Positions 9,404 through 18,335 of a DNA stretch of 64,000 nt are shown here, one piece after another. This DNA is from Bog-473 sp963726135 (GTDB taxonomy: Bacteria > Actinomycetota > Acidimicrobiia > Acidimicrobiales > RAAP-2), in contig CAVSBE010000006.1 in NCBI GenBank assembly GCA_963726135.1, positions 175,946-239,945 of the forward strand, read 5' to 3'. Under the pieces are notes generated by a model. The model saw nothing but the letters and a program-made list of their open reading frames with translations, made no database searches and was not told the origin of the DNA. Each line of letters begins with the position of its first letter. The first letter of the stretch is position 1. Both the position numbers and the translations under genes were made by a program.

Positions 9404-10075
9404 CTAGCCCTCTTCGCCCGCGGTCTCGGGTGCCTCCCCGGTCGGTTGGGCGGCGGCCTCTCCCTCCGCAGCCTCCTCGCCCTCGCCCTCGCCCTCGGCC
9501 GGCAGCTCCTCGGTGATAACCCGCGGTGGCTGGCCGATGGCGATCGCCGTCTCGGCGTCGACGTCGGTCGTCACGCCGTCCGGCAGCGTGAGGTCGGACA
9601 CACGCACCTGCCCGCCGATGGTGAGCCCACTCACGTCGGCCTCAATGGAGGACGGGATGGCAGTCGGCAATGCGTTGATCGGCAGTGTGAACATCTGCTG
9701 TTCCACCAGGCCGTCACCGTGGTGCACCTCGATCGCTTCACCGACCAGCGTGATCGGCACGTCGGCGCTGATCACCTCGTCGCGCCGGACGATGACGAAG
9801 TCGACGTGGGTCACCGTCTGGGCCACGGGGTGCCGCTGCATCTCACGAGCGAGCGCGAGATAGGTGCCGGACCCCGTGTCGAGGGAGAGGAGCTGGTTGG
9901 CCCCCGCCTCGGTGTTGAGAGCGGCCCGCAGCTCCCGGGCCACGACGGCGATGGGCAGAGGGTCGGTCCCGTGGCCGTAGATGACGCCCGGGACCTTCCC
10001 CTCGCGCCGCAGGCGGCGCACGGAGCGCGAGCCGATGGGGCGCCCGACCTCGGCGGCGAGTACGACTTCGGCCAT
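9404..10075 (-). CDS. rplY: Ribosomal protein bL25, CTC/TL5 family
   Basis: This 223-residue protein has the bL25 5S-rRNA-binding domain (RPIGSRSVRRLRREGKVPGVIYG near the N-terminus), then a TL5-type beta domain (FTLPINALPTAIPSSIEADV), and an acidic Glu/Gly/Ala tail of about 35 residues. It binds 5S rRNA in the large subunit; the long version is the general-stress CTC form. ATG at 10075 is preceded by GAGGAG. A longer upstream frame without homology is discarded. It heads the rplY-pth-mfd run. Confidence 0.95.
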   Translation of the reverse strand: MAEVVLAAEVGRPIGSRSVRRLRREGKVPGVIYGHGTDPLPIAVVARELRAALNTEAGANQLLSLDTGSGTYLALAREMQRHPVAQTVTHVDFVIVRRDEVISADVPITLVGEAIEVHHGDGLVEQQMFTLPINALPTAIPSSIEADVSGLTIGGQVRVSDLTLPDGVTTDVDAETAIAIGQPPRVITEELPAEGEGEGEEAAEGEAAAQPTGEAPETAGEEG

Positions 10076-10211
10076 TGCAGATCTCCTCAGGTGGCGAAAG
10101 TGGGGTGCGCGGTCGGCCCCGTGGGGCCTCCGGCGGACGGCTTTCAAGCGTAGCCGCCGCGGCTGTCGCCTCCAATCGCGGGTTCCCAGGGACCTTCTTT
10201 CGGGGCCCTCG

Positions 10212-10228
10212 GGACGGCCCGGCCGTCC
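10212..10228 (-). terminator. Hairpin after the polysaccharide methyltransferase gene
   Basis: A perfect 7-bp stem (GGACGGC/GCCGTCC) with a 3-base loop lies directly after the stop at 10232, on the strand where that gene ends. No U-run follows. It could be a U-less terminator or an mRNA 3'-end stabiliser. Position is the main support. Confidence 0.4.
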
Positions 10229-10231
10229 AGG

Positions 10232-10996
10232 TCAGCCGCGGACCCTCCAGTAGACCGAGTTCCAGTCGACCTCGACGATCTCTTCGTCGATGCCGACGGC
10301 CGCACGAAAGTCGTCGACGGCCTGCCGGCAGGGCTCGAGGTGAAGGTAGTCGTCAACGATGACGAATCCTCCCGGGGAGACCTTGTCGTAGAGGGCCTCG
10401 AGGATCTGAATGGTCGATTCGTAATAGTCGCCGTCCAGCCTGAGAAGGGCGAGACGCTCGATCGGGGCATCCTCGAGAGTGTCCTTGAACCAACCCTTGA
10501 TGAACTCGACATTCTCGCCCAGGAGTCCGTAGCGCTCGAAGTTGGCCTTCACCTGCTCCAGACTCACCGCCAGTTCGTCAAAGCCCGACAGGTCGGCCTC
10601 CAAATCCTGTGTGAAGGACTTGGAGTCGGGGGGCGGGAGGCCCTCGAAGGAGTCGGCGACCCAGACCTTCCGGTCACGGACGTCATGGGCGGTGAGAACC
10701 CCCTGCATCAAGATGACCGCGCCGCCCCGCCACACTCCGGCCTCCATGAGGTCGCCTGGCACGCCGTCGAGGATCGCCCTCTCGACACACTCCTGGATGC
10801 ATCCCAGCCGGACCATCCCGATCATGGTCTCCGCTGCGTCCGGCCAATCCCAGCCCAGTTCACGAATCTCGCGTTTGTTGGCTTCCTCGGCCGGGTCCCT
10901 GCCCGGGACGTCGTTCATGAAGAGCGTCCGTGTCAGGCAGGCCTTCAGGAGCTCCAGGTACATCTCCCGGGGCCCCAAGCCCTGCATGGCCTTCAT
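10232..10996 (-). CDS. TylF/macrocin O-methyltransferase family protein
   Basis: The 254-residue product matches the TylF family. It begins MYLELLKACLTRTLF near residue 12 and has the SAM-binding region GDLMEAGVWRGGAVILMQ, VWVADSFEGLPPPD, the metal-site segment LLRLDGDYYEST and FVIVDDYLHLEPC. These enzymes O-methylate sugars in glycosides or surface polysaccharides. ATG at 10996 overlaps the stop of the preceding WbsX-like gene (ATGA); a longer frame upstream overlaps that gene and lacks homology. With its neighbours it forms a small glycan-modification operon on the minus strand. Confidence 0.88.
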   Translation of the reverse strand: MKAMQGLGPREMYLELLKACLTRTLFMNDVPGRDPAEEANKREIRELGWDWPDAAETMIGMVRLGCIQECVERAILDGVPGDLMEAGVWRGGAVILMQGVLTAHDVRDRKVWVADSFEGLPPPDSKSFTQDLEADLSGFDELAVSLEQVKANFERYGLLGENVEFIKGWFKDTLEDAPIERLALLRLDGDYYESTIQILEALYDKVSPGGFVIVDDYLHLEPCRQAVDDFRAAVGIDEEIVEVDWNSVYWRVRG

Positions 10997-12387
10997 CGAT
11001 TGGCCATCCACCATCTCGCACTCGGGCACGGCACACCGAGCTCTCGCAGCTGTTTCGCCTGCAGTTCGAGCTGGTCGGCCATCATCTGATTGAGCGCCGC
11101 GATATCCCGCACATCGTCCTTGGCCTCGGAGAGCAACCCTTCGTAGTACCTGCGCCATTCACCGATCCTTCGGTCGGCGTAGGAGAGGAAGCCACTCGAC
11201 ACCTGCTGCAGCGCAATGAACTGCTCGTAGAGGTCCTGGTAGAGATCCGCAACCGGCGTCGGCCTCGAGGCGGTCGGCTCGACGAGCGGGGCATCGGTGG
11301 AGACGCTCGCGAACTTCCCGAGCACGTCCTTCGTGACGTCGAGCAGCGCTCGTCCCTGCGCGACATCAGGCTCGAGGTACGCGCCCTCGGCCCATTCGTT
11401 CCACGCGTTGATGAAGACGATGCCATCACGCCCCGACGCCGCCGTCTGGCGTCGGGTCGCCTCTGCCAGCCAACGCCCGTAACCATCCGGGCTCGCATCG
11501 CGCAGCATGAGAGCCTCGCCCGATTGCCGTCGAGGCGAGTTGTCCCACCCCGCGGCAACGCACGGGTATCTCGGCCATGAAACCGCGGGGCGGTCGAGAT
11601 AGGCCGAGATCACCTCTTCGTAGTCGTAACTGATATGGGTACCGTCTTCCCCGAACCTCTGCGCGGGCGACTTGATGAGCGATGACAAGAGGTGCGGGAC
11701 GAACTCGGCACTTGCGTCAAATCCCAGCTCACCCGGCTCACGGACATCCTCGCTCGTCTCGAACATGACCAGCCACGGGTAGTCGACACCTGCCGCCTCG
11801 CACTCGCGGCGCCACAGCTCCACGGTCCGGTTGGGGTTCGGGAGGTGGTAGGCGCGATAGACGGCCAGGAGTGGACGTCCGTTCACCCGGATGTACCGGG
11901 GGTCCTTGAACGCCTCGATCAGCCAACGGATGTGCGCGAGGTCGTCCTCCTCGCTGAAGACCTGCTCGAGGAGCATCTCGTCGGTCGACCCCTGCCACCT
12001 TCTGTACCAGCTCTCGTTCGCCCAGCACAGTGCGAACGGGAAATCGGGTTCTCCCGAGTCCAGCACCTCCTGGAAGGGCCGGCCCAACATGCGCCGCCCG
12101 CTGAACCAGTAGTGGTAGTACAAGAACCCGCTGATCCCATGTTCCCGCGCCAGTCTCGCCTGGAGATATCGGGTCTCGGGCACACGCAGGTCGTAGAACC
12201 CAAGCTCTCCGGGAAGGTTCGGCTGCCGATGTCCCGCAAAGAGAGGCTTGCTCTTGGCGACAACGGTCCACTCGGTGAATCCTCGACCGTGCCAGGCATC
12301 GTTCTCCGGCAGTGCGTGGAACTGAGGAAGATAGAAGGCGAGAACCTGCGGGGAATCGTCCCTGGCCTCTATGACGTCACCGGGCAC
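10993..12387 (-). CDS. WbsX-like (GH99-fold) glycan biosynthesis protein
   Basis: The 464-residue protein has WbsX-family features in order: VLAFYLPQFHALPENDAWHG, GFTEWTVV, GISGFLYYHYWFSGRRML, FALCWANESWYRRW, YIRVNGRPLLAVYRAY and FINAWNEWAEGAYLEPD. It ends in a helical, probably coiled-coil segment of about 80 residues. WbsX proteins occur in O-antigen and teichoic-acid-like loci. Their fold resembles glycoside hydrolase family 99, and the reaction is not established. GTG at 12387 lies just after the upstream methyltransferase stop. Chain length and the locus context support a role in a surface glycan. Confidence 0.85.
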   Translation of the reverse strand: MPGDVIEARDDSPQVLAFYLPQFHALPENDAWHGRGFTEWTVVAKSKPLFAGHRQPNLPGELGFYDLRVPETRYLQARLAREHGISGFLYYHYWFSGRRMLGRPFQEVLDSGEPDFPFALCWANESWYRRWQGSTDEMLLEQVFSEEDDLAHIRWLIEAFKDPRYIRVNGRPLLAVYRAYHLPNPNRTVELWRRECEAAGVDYPWLVMFETSEDVREPGELGFDASAEFVPHLLSSLIKSPAQRFGEDGTHISYDYEEVISAYLDRPAVSWPRYPCVAAGWDNSPRRQSGEALMLRDASPDGYGRWLAEATRRQTAASGRDGIVFINAWNEWAEGAYLEPDVAQGRALLDVTKDVLGKFASVSTDAPLVEPTASRPTPVADLYQDLYEQFIALQQVSSGFLSYADRRIGEWRRYYEGLLSEAKDDVRDIAALNQMMADQLELQAKQLRELGVPCPSARWWMANR

Positions 12388-12388
12388 G

Positions 12389-13375
12389 TCAGGAGGACCC
12401 GCCGACGCGCCGGACCTTGCGGTGCAACCATCGGACGGGCGCAGTCATCCGCACGGCCCTCGAATTCAGCACGGTGCGATACCGCTGATCGCTCTCTGCG
12501 AGCGCAGCAGTGAGGACCTCGATATTGTGCTCGAGCCCGGTGACATGGCCCTGAATCGCTTCCACGTACTCCTGGAGCGTCGAGACAGCGTCGTCGTTGT
12601 GGATCTCGTTTCGCAGAAGCGCCCTCCGCACCTCCTCGTCATGCATCTGGTCGGCCAGGTCACTGACTCGCCCCGCCAGATCCTTGAGCGTTCGAGTCCC
12701 ATTGTCACGAACTGACTTCATCACGAACTGATATGACTCGACCTCGGGGTCCTCGAGCAATTGATCGAGGACCTTGTGGCTGACGTCCTCACGCTTCACA
12801 CCCATTTCGGACAGGAAGAGGGGCATGATGACGCGCTTCGTGTCGACGACCACGAGTCCCGCCTGTGTCAGGAGTTCCCGAGCCGAGTCGAGCGTGAAGA
12901 ATCGCATGTGCGTCCGGTCGAGCAGCCCCGTTTCCCTGTAGCGAAAGTCTCCCTTGAGTAGCGACATCCGCACGTCGCCATGGGCGATGTTCGGCAACGA
13001 TGTCACGACGAATCCCGACGGCTTCAACTTGCGAACGGCATGTCTGAGAGAGTTCAGCGGATCGCGCAGGTGCTCCAGGACATCTCCCATGACGATGACG
13101 TCGAACGTCTCGTCCTCGAGCGACGCCCAGACATCCCCATCATCGAGATTGCCGACGATGACGCGATCCGCCCATTTTTCGGCGATCTCGGCCGCCGCCG
13201 GATCGAGTTCGACACCCACAACATTGCAGCCGCGTTCCACCAATACCTTCGTGAAGTAGCCCGTTGCGCAGCCCAACTCGAGCACCGATTTGTTGTACCC
13301 GATCATGGAGAGAGCGAAAGCGTGGCTACTGTTGTCATCACCGGGATCGATGGGGACTTCGTAGATGGATGACAA
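12389..13375 (-). CDS. Class I SAM methyltransferase with C-terminal coiled coil
   Basis: Residues from about 30 hold a class I SAM-binding fold: VLELGCATGYFTKVL (motif I), VVGVELDPAAAEIAE, and FDVIVMGDVLEHLRDP. Residues from about 235 are charged and helical and end with the tail SRAVRMTAPVRWLHRKVRR, a type of ending often seen on proteins of glycan loci. A TTG start at 13375 is chosen because AGGAGGAAGG lies just upstream and no ATG occurs in frame before motif I. It is the first gene of the three-gene minus-strand glycan operon. Substrate unknown, probably a sugar or sugar-linked acceptor. Confidence 0.82.
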   Translation of the reverse strand: MSSIYEVPIDPGDDNSSHAFALSMIGYNKSVLELGCATGYFTKVLVERGCNVVGVELDPAAAEIAEKWADRVIVGNLDDGDVWASLEDETFDVIVMGDVLEHLRDPLNSLRHAVRKLKPSGFVVTSLPNIAHGDVRMSLLKGDFRYRETGLLDRTHMRFFTLDSARELLTQAGLVVVDTKRVIMPLFLSEMGVKREDVSHKVLDQLLEDPEVESYQFVMKSVRDNGTRTLKDLAGRVSDLADQMHDEEVRRALLRNEIHNDDAVSTLQEYVEAIQGHVTGLEHNIEVLTAALAESDQRYRTVLNSRAVRMTAPVRWLHRKVRRVGGSS

Positions 13376-13517
13376 CGTGCCCTTCCTCCTGGGGTGCCGG
13401 GCGGCGAAGTTCCGGCCCCGGGCCGGCCGCAGTCGCAGGTGTGACAGGGATCACTATATTGGCCCGAATGCCCACCCTGGTGTAGGGCGGGTCCCGGGGC
13501 ATCCGATACCAGTGCGA

Positions 13518-13553
13518 GATCCTCTTCGGGAGTCAAGATCCTCTTCGGGAGTG
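13518..13553. repeat. Two tandem 17-bp direct repeats in a divergent promoter region
   Basis: AGATCCTCTTCGGGAGT occurs at 13518-13534 and again at 13537-13553 (period 19). The 277-base gap separates the divergent glycan operon and the ArnT-like gene. The repeat could bind a regulator of either transcript or could be a recent slippage duplication. No other feature is seen in the gap. Confidence 0.7.
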
Positions 13554-13652
13554 ACGATTGGGTCCAGCGCCTCAGGGTTCTCACTTGGTTCCGACTGACC
13601 ATGCCTTCATGATCTCGATCGCGCGCTGGGACGGGAGCTCTCCAATGACTCG

Positions 13653-16052
13653 GTGGCGTCAGCACCCTGCCCGGCCCCGGCCATGTCGATAGCCCTCCTG
13701 CCGCTGGTCTTCGCCCTCCTGTGGTTGCTGATCTGGCACAGCAAGACGTGGTTCGGGTCACCCGCCTTGAGCCGCCGCGGCGCGTTCTTGCTGGCGTACC
13801 TGCTCTTCGAAGCGCTGCTCCTCGTGATGACGGAGCTCACGAGTGTTGGGCATCACTTCACGCGTACCACGGTGCTCGGGTGCTGGCTCGCGATCGCGGC
13901 CGCGCTCGTGCTTGTGTCCTGGCGGGCGCTGGTGGCGCTGCTGAAGGCGGCATCGGGCGCAACCCGGGCGCATCCGGTCCGCCGGATGGCCACAAGCCTC
14001 AGGACCGAGGCTGCGGCCTGGTTGGCCATCCCCTTCTTCTATCTCGGTGTGCTCGTGTACTTGGGCATCGCCTACCTCCCCTCCAACGCCGACTCGTTGG
14101 ACTACCACCTGGCCCGGGTCGAGCACTGGATCCAGGATCAGAGCGTTGCGCCCTTTGCGGCGCACTTCACCGCCCAAATCGACTATCCCCCACTGGCCGA
14201 ATACAACCTCGCCCATTTCCATCTCTTGCTCGGCGGTGACCGCGTCGACGGATTCGTCCAGCTCTTCGCGGCGGTGGTGTGCGTCGTGGCGGTCTCGGAG
14301 ATCACACGGCTGCTCGGCGGGGCTCGGCTCGTCCAGGTGGGGGCTGTCGTCATCTGTACGACCATTCCCTCCGTGGTCCTCTCGGCGACCAGCACCGAGA
14401 ACAACCTGTTCGTGTCGTCGCTGTGCGCGTGCCTCTTGTACGTTCTCATCGGGCAACCGCTCGCTCCCTGGTGGAGGTTCGGAGGCTTCGCAGGGTTGGC
14501 GGCAGGGTTGGCCGTCTCGACGAAGGGCACCGCCATCCTCCTGATCGGGCCCACTGCAGCCATGCTTCTGGTCTGGCGCATCGTCACCGAGAAGGGCGGC
14601 GCCGTCTTGGCCAAAGTGGGCCGTACCCTCGTCCTGGCCGGGATCGTGGGCGTCATGGTGGCCCTTCTCGCGGGCCCGTCGCTCTATCAAAACCAGAATC
14701 TCTTCGGCTCGCTCGACGGTCCGGACGCGCAGGCCGTCCTCAGTACGAACCTGACCTGGCGGGCCGCCGGCGCAAATATCGTCAGAGCGACCGCCGCCAA
14801 TTTCATGATGGGGAACGGGACCAGCGGACCCGAGACGGCGATCAGCAGATTCATGCTCGCGAAGTTTCACGGTGTGTACGGCGCCTTCGGTGTCCGGCTG
14901 GACAATACGAACTACTTCGAAGGTCCCGACACCAGGTTGTACTACGACGCATTTCAAGTGCAGAACTACGATGCCTGGGTCCGGGGCGAGGACGAGGGAG
15001 CCGACCCCCTCCAGGTCGTGCTCGTGTGTGTTGCCGCGGCCTCGTGTCTGATCCTTGTCGCACGCGGCGATCGGCGTATGCGGGTGCTCGCTCTGATGGC
15101 CGGCACTTTGACGCTCGGGTATTTCTTGCTTGCCGGCAGCGCGCGGTGGCAGGTCTTCGAAGTGCGGTTCTTCCTACCCCTCTTCGTTGCGTGGACGCCG
15201 CTGATCGCCATCGCGCTCGCCCGGTGGTCGAGATGGTTGCTGCGGATCGTGATGGTGATCCTTGCCGTTGCGTGCCTCCCACAGTTGCTGGACAACGTAG
15301 AACGCCCCGTGCTGCGAGACTCCTACGGCTCCAACCCGTTGGTCCCCTACTTTCTCGATTCCGCGGACCGGAACTATGTCGTGAACACCGCGGCTGGACT
15401 CGGGACACTCTCCAAAGTGCTGGCCCAGTCGACGTGCCACCAACTCGGTATCGGGGATTTCGTCGCGATTGAGTACCCGGTCTGGGTGGGGCTGCACGAT
15501 GAGCACTGGCAGGGCGAGATTCAGGACGTGCACGTGCAGAACCCGTCCGCCCGCTATGAGTCCCGAGACTTTCATCCGTGCGCCGTGCTGACTCAGCCGC
15601 CCGGACCCTATGTGAGCGCCGCCGCCGGAGGGGTCCAGATGGAATTCGGCCGGCGGCTGGCGCTCTCGATTCGGCCCGGGGACATGCGCACTGTCCGTGT
15701 CCCGGTCAAGGGGTTCTCGAGCCAGCTCCCGCGGGTGCGGGTCTACCCGGGTTCGGGCTGGTCGTTCCAAAGGTCGCCGTTGTTGCACGGGACGGGATCA
15801 CTGTTCATCTACAGCCAGCGGGCCGAGGCTCTGTCCGTGGCCGTCGAGGGTCCACGCGGGCAGCCGCGCTCGGGGATCGCGGTGTCCGTCGCACGGAGCA
15901 TCTTCCCGCCCGTGGTGACCGGCCCAAGCGGGCGGGTGGAGATCGGGGTGTCAGCGGGCATGACGGAGGTGACGCTCACGAACCCCGGGCCGGTCGGATC
16001 GGCACCAGCGGTCACGGCCGTCGACGTCGGCCCCGGCCGCGGTCCGGGATGA
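13653..16052 (+). CDS. Large polytopic membrane protein, ArnT/GT39-like glycosyltransferase
   Basis: A 799-residue protein (789 if ATG 13683 is used) with about 11-13 hydrophobic segments, then an extracytoplasmic C-terminal part of about 260 residues. The segment YLPSNADSLDYHLARVEHW between early helices resembles the acidic first loop of GT-C transferases, and DYPPLAEYNLAHFHLLLGGD follows. GT-C enzymes use polyprenyl-phosphate sugars at the outer face of the membrane. Family assignment is by topology and loop motifs only. The C-terminal beta-rich region is unlike ArnT. It is divergent from the glycan operon and probably acts on the same glycan. GC content is visibly lower than in the housekeeping genes. 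Confidence 0.75.
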   Translation: MASAPCPAPAMSIALLPLVFALLWLLIWHSKTWFGSPALSRRGAFLLAYLLFEALLLVMTELTSVGHHFTRTTVLGCWLAIAAALVLVSWRALVALLKAASGATRAHPVRRMATSLRTEAAAWLAIPFFYLGVLVYLGIAYLPSNADSLDYHLARVEHWIQDQSVAPFAAHFTAQIDYPPLAEYNLAHFHLLLGGDRVDGFVQLFAAVVCVVAVSEITRLLGGARLVQVGAVVICTTIPSVVLSATSTENNLFVSSLCACLLYVLIGQPLAPWWRFGGFAGLAAGLAVSTKGTAILLIGPTAAMLLVWRIVTEKGGAVLAKVGRTLVLAGIVGVMVALLAGPSLYQNQNLFGSLDGPDAQAVLSTNLTWRAAGANIVRATAANFMMGNGTSGPETAISRFMLAKFHGVYGAFGVRLDNTNYFEGPDTRLYYDAFQVQNYDAWVRGEDEGADPLQVVLVCVAAASCLILVARGDRRMRVLALMAGTLTLGYFLLAGSARWQVFEVRFFLPLFVAWTPLIAIALARWSRWLLRIVMVILAVACLPQLLDNVERPVLRDSYGSNPLVPYFLDSADRNYVVNTAAGLGTLSKVLAQSTCHQLGIGDFVAIEYPVWVGLHDEHWQGEIQDVHVQNPSARYESRDFHPCAVLTQPPGPYVSAAAGGVQMEFGRRLALSIRPGDMRTVRVPVKGFSSQLPRVRVYPGSGWSFQRSPLLHGTGSLFIYSQRAEALSVAVEGPRGQPRSGIAVSVARSIFPPVVTGPSGRVEIGVSAGMTEVTLTNPGPVGSAPAVTAVDVGPGRGPG

Positions 16053-16061
16053 GTCCTGCTC

Positions 16062-16081
16062 GGGGCGAGCGGCGCCGCCCC
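16062..16081. terminator. GC hairpin between convergent genes
   Basis: GGGGCG and CGCCCC form a 6-bp stem around an 8-base loop, in the 34-base gap between the convergent membrane-protein gene and prs. It could serve both strands. There is no T-tract, so confidence is limited. Confidence 0.35.
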
Positions 16082-16086
16082 TGCTC

Positions 16087-17064
16087 TCAGACCAGGTTGT
16101 CCCCGCCGAAGAGCTCGGAGACCGAGGTGTCCTCGAAGACGGCGTCGATGGCATCGGCGATGATCTTGGCCACCGAGAGGACCTCGAGCTTGTCGAACAT
16201 GCGGTCCTCGGCCACCGGCAGGGTGTCGGTGACCACCACCCGGGAGATGGGCGCCGCCTTGAGCCGGTCGACGGCGGGGTCGGACAGCACGGCGTGGGTG
16301 GCCATGGCCGAAATGTCGGCTGCGCCCGCGTCAGCCAGCAGTTCCGCCGCCGCACAGATCGTTCCGGCAGTGTCGATCATGTCGTCGATGAGGACGCAAT
16401 GGCGACCCTCCACCTCACCGACGACGTGTCGTGCCTTGACCTCGTTGTAGGTTCCCCGCGGCCGCGTCTTGTGGATCAGGGCCAGGTCGAAACCGAGATG
16501 CTGGCTGTAGCGCTCGGCCACCTTGACCCGTCCGGCGTCGGGCGCCACGACGACGACGTCGTCGCCCAGGTTGTCCCGCAGGAAGCCCTCGAGCACGGGC
16601 GCCGCGACCAGGTGGTCGAAGGGCGTGTCGAAGAAACCTTGGATCTGCCCCGAGTGGAGGTCCACGCTGATGACCCGGTCGGCGCCGGCCGCCGAGAGCA
16701 TGTCGGCAACCAGCTTGGCGGTGATCGGCTCGCGACCGGTCGACTTGCGATCCTGGCGTGAGTAGCCGTAGTAGGGGCACACGGCCGTGATGCGCTTGGC
16801 CGACGCGCGCTTGGCGGCGTCGATCATGATCAGATGCTCCATCAGTGAATCGTTGACCGGGCTGGCGTGCGTCTGGATGATGAAGACGTCGCAGCCCCGA
16901 ATGGAGATGTCGTACTTGCAGTAGATCTCGCCGTTGGCGAACTCTCGAAGGTTCGCCTCCCCGAGCTCGACGCCCAGGTGCGCCGCGATGTCGTTGGCCA
17001 GTGCGGGATGAGCGCGACCCGAGACCAGCTCCAGACGGCGACGCGGGATCAGCTCCACGGGCAC
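16087..17064 (-). CDS. prs: Ribose-phosphate pyrophosphokinase
   Basis: PRPP synthetase, 325 residues, of normal class I length. It shows LELVSGRAHPALANDIA near the start, the ATP-site stretch YYGYSRQDRKSTGREP, the Mg-binding ISVDLHSGQIQGFFD, and the PRPP-binding loop VLIDDMIDTAGTICAAAE. It makes PRPP from ribose 5-phosphate and ATP for nucleotide, His and Trp synthesis, and in actinobacteria also for decaprenylphosphoryl-arabinose. GTG at 17064 is used. It follows glmU on the same strand after 170 bases, the same pair as Rv1017c-Rv1018c. No clear feature is seen in that 170-base gap beyond a small GC hairpin at 17088-17102. Confidence 0.96.
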   Translation of the reverse strand: MPVELIPRRRLELVSGRAHPALANDIAAHLGVELGEANLREFANGEIYCKYDISIRGCDVFIIQTHASPVNDSLMEHLIMIDAAKRASAKRITAVCPYYGYSRQDRKSTGREPITAKLVADMLSAAGADRVISVDLHSGQIQGFFDTPFDHLVAAPVLEGFLRDNLGDDVVVVAPDAGRVKVAERYSQHLGFDLALIHKTRPRGTYNEVKARHVVGEVEGRHCVLIDDMIDTAGTICAAAELLADAGAADISAMATHAVLSDPAVDRLKAAPISRVVVTDTLPVAEDRMFDKLEVLSVAKIIADAIDAVFEDTSVSELFGGDNLV

Positions 17065-17234
17065 AACGCTAGTGCGCCGCTGCGCGCACCGCCGGAGGCG
17101 GTCCTTCCGGAACTATCACCCAATCTGTTTAGAGTTCCCGCGGACATGGGCCCCGGTGGGAGCCGTCGGCGGAGAGCAGCGGACGTCCCGTCGACGTGAT
17201 TGAGGTGCGTGCGCCGAGCCGGCACCGGCGCGGC

Positions 17235-18335
17235 TCAGGCCGTCGGGCCGCCGAGCACCGTATGGGGGCGCAGCTCCGCGCCGGCCGCCACCTCTGCCCC
17301 GGGCTCGAGCACGCTGTAGGGGCCGACGATCGCCCCCTCGCCGATCGTGGCCCGGGTGCACACGCTCTCGGCCACGACCGCGCCGCGGCCGACGGTCGTG
17401 TCGGTCAACACGCTGTCGGGACCTATCTCGGCTCCCGCACCGATTGTGCAATTGCCCCGCAGGACCACCCCGGGCAGGAGCGAGACGTCTGCCTCCAGCT
17501 GGGCCCGGGCGTCCACGTACGTGCGCTCGGGATCCCACATCGTCACGCCGCGGCGCATCCAGCGCTCGTTGATGCGGTCGCGCAGCTCGGCCTCGGCGAC
17601 GGCCAGCTGGGCGCGGTCGTTGACCCCCGCCGCTTCCATGGAGTCCGGCAACACCAAGGAGCGCACCGCGTAGCCGGCGCTGCTGAGGACGGCAACGGCG
17701 TCGGTCAGGTAGTACTCGCCCTGGGCGTTGGCGGGGCTGATCCGGCGCAGGGTGGGCGCCAGCAGGCTGCGCCGGAAGCAGTAGATGGAGGTGTTGACCT
17801 CGTCGATCGCCTTTTCCTCCTCGGTGGCGTCGGCCTCCTCGACCACCCGACTGACATCTCCGTCCTTCCCGTGCACGACCCGCCCGTAGCCCGACGGGTT
17901 CTCTACCACCGCCGTCAGCAGCGTGGCGCCCGCGTCCTCGGCCCGGTGCGCCCGCACCAGCGCGGCGAGCGTCTGGGGCCGCAACAGCGGCGTGTCGCCC
18001 GGGAGCACGACCACGTCCTCCACCTCGTCGTCGTCGTCGGGCAGCCCCGTCAGCCCGACGGCCAGCGCGTCGCCGGTACCGGACTGCGTGAGCTGCTCGA
18101 CGAATTCGATCTGCATCGTCGGCGGCGCGTGCTGCACGAGGGTCTTGGTGACCCATTCACCCCGGTGGCCCACGACCACCACGACGCGACGCACGTCGAT
18201 CTCGGCCATGGCGTCGAGCACGTGCAGGATCATCGGGCGGCCGCACAGGAGGTGCAGCGGCTTGGGGCGTTCGGAGCGCATCCGCGTCCCCTCGCCGGCG
18301 GCCAGGACCACCGCAGACAGTCGGCGTTCGGGCAT
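17235..18335 (-). CDS. glmU: GlmU-like UDP-GlcNAc pyrophosphorylase lacking most of the acetyltransferase domain
   Basis: Residues 1 to about 230 are a complete GlmU uridyltransferase: VVLAAGEGTRMRSERPKPLH, QSGTGDALAVGL, DTPLLRP, and GYGRVV. A left-handed beta-helix begins near residue 260 but the protein stops at 366 residues, after about five coils (GPYSVLEPGAEVAAGAEL). Typical GlmU has about 450-480 residues, and the acetyl-CoA site and catalytic His lie in the missing part. No continuation is visible in the other frames downstream. It should make UDP-GlcNAc from GlcNAc-1-P, but glucosamine-1-phosphate acetylation would need another enzyme. ATG at 18335; the much longer frame upstream is antisense to the next gene. 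Confidence 0.9.
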   Translation of the reverse strand: MPERRLSAVVLAAGEGTRMRSERPKPLHLLCGRPMILHVLDAMAEIDVRRVVVVVGHRGEWVTKTLVQHAPPTMQIEFVEQLTQSGTGDALAVGLTGLPDDDDEVEDVVVLPGDTPLLRPQTLAALVRAHRAEDAGATLLTAVVENPSGYGRVVHGKDGDVSRVVEEADATEEEKAIDEVNTSIYCFRRSLLAPTLRRISPANAQGEYYLTDAVAVLSSAGYAVRSLVLPDSMEAAGVNDRAQLAVAEAELRDRINERWMRRGVTMWDPERTYVDARAQLEADVSLLPGVVLRGNCTIGAGAEIGPDSVLTDTTVGRGAVVAESVCTRATIGEGAIVGPYSVLEPGAEVAAGAELRPHTVLGGPTA

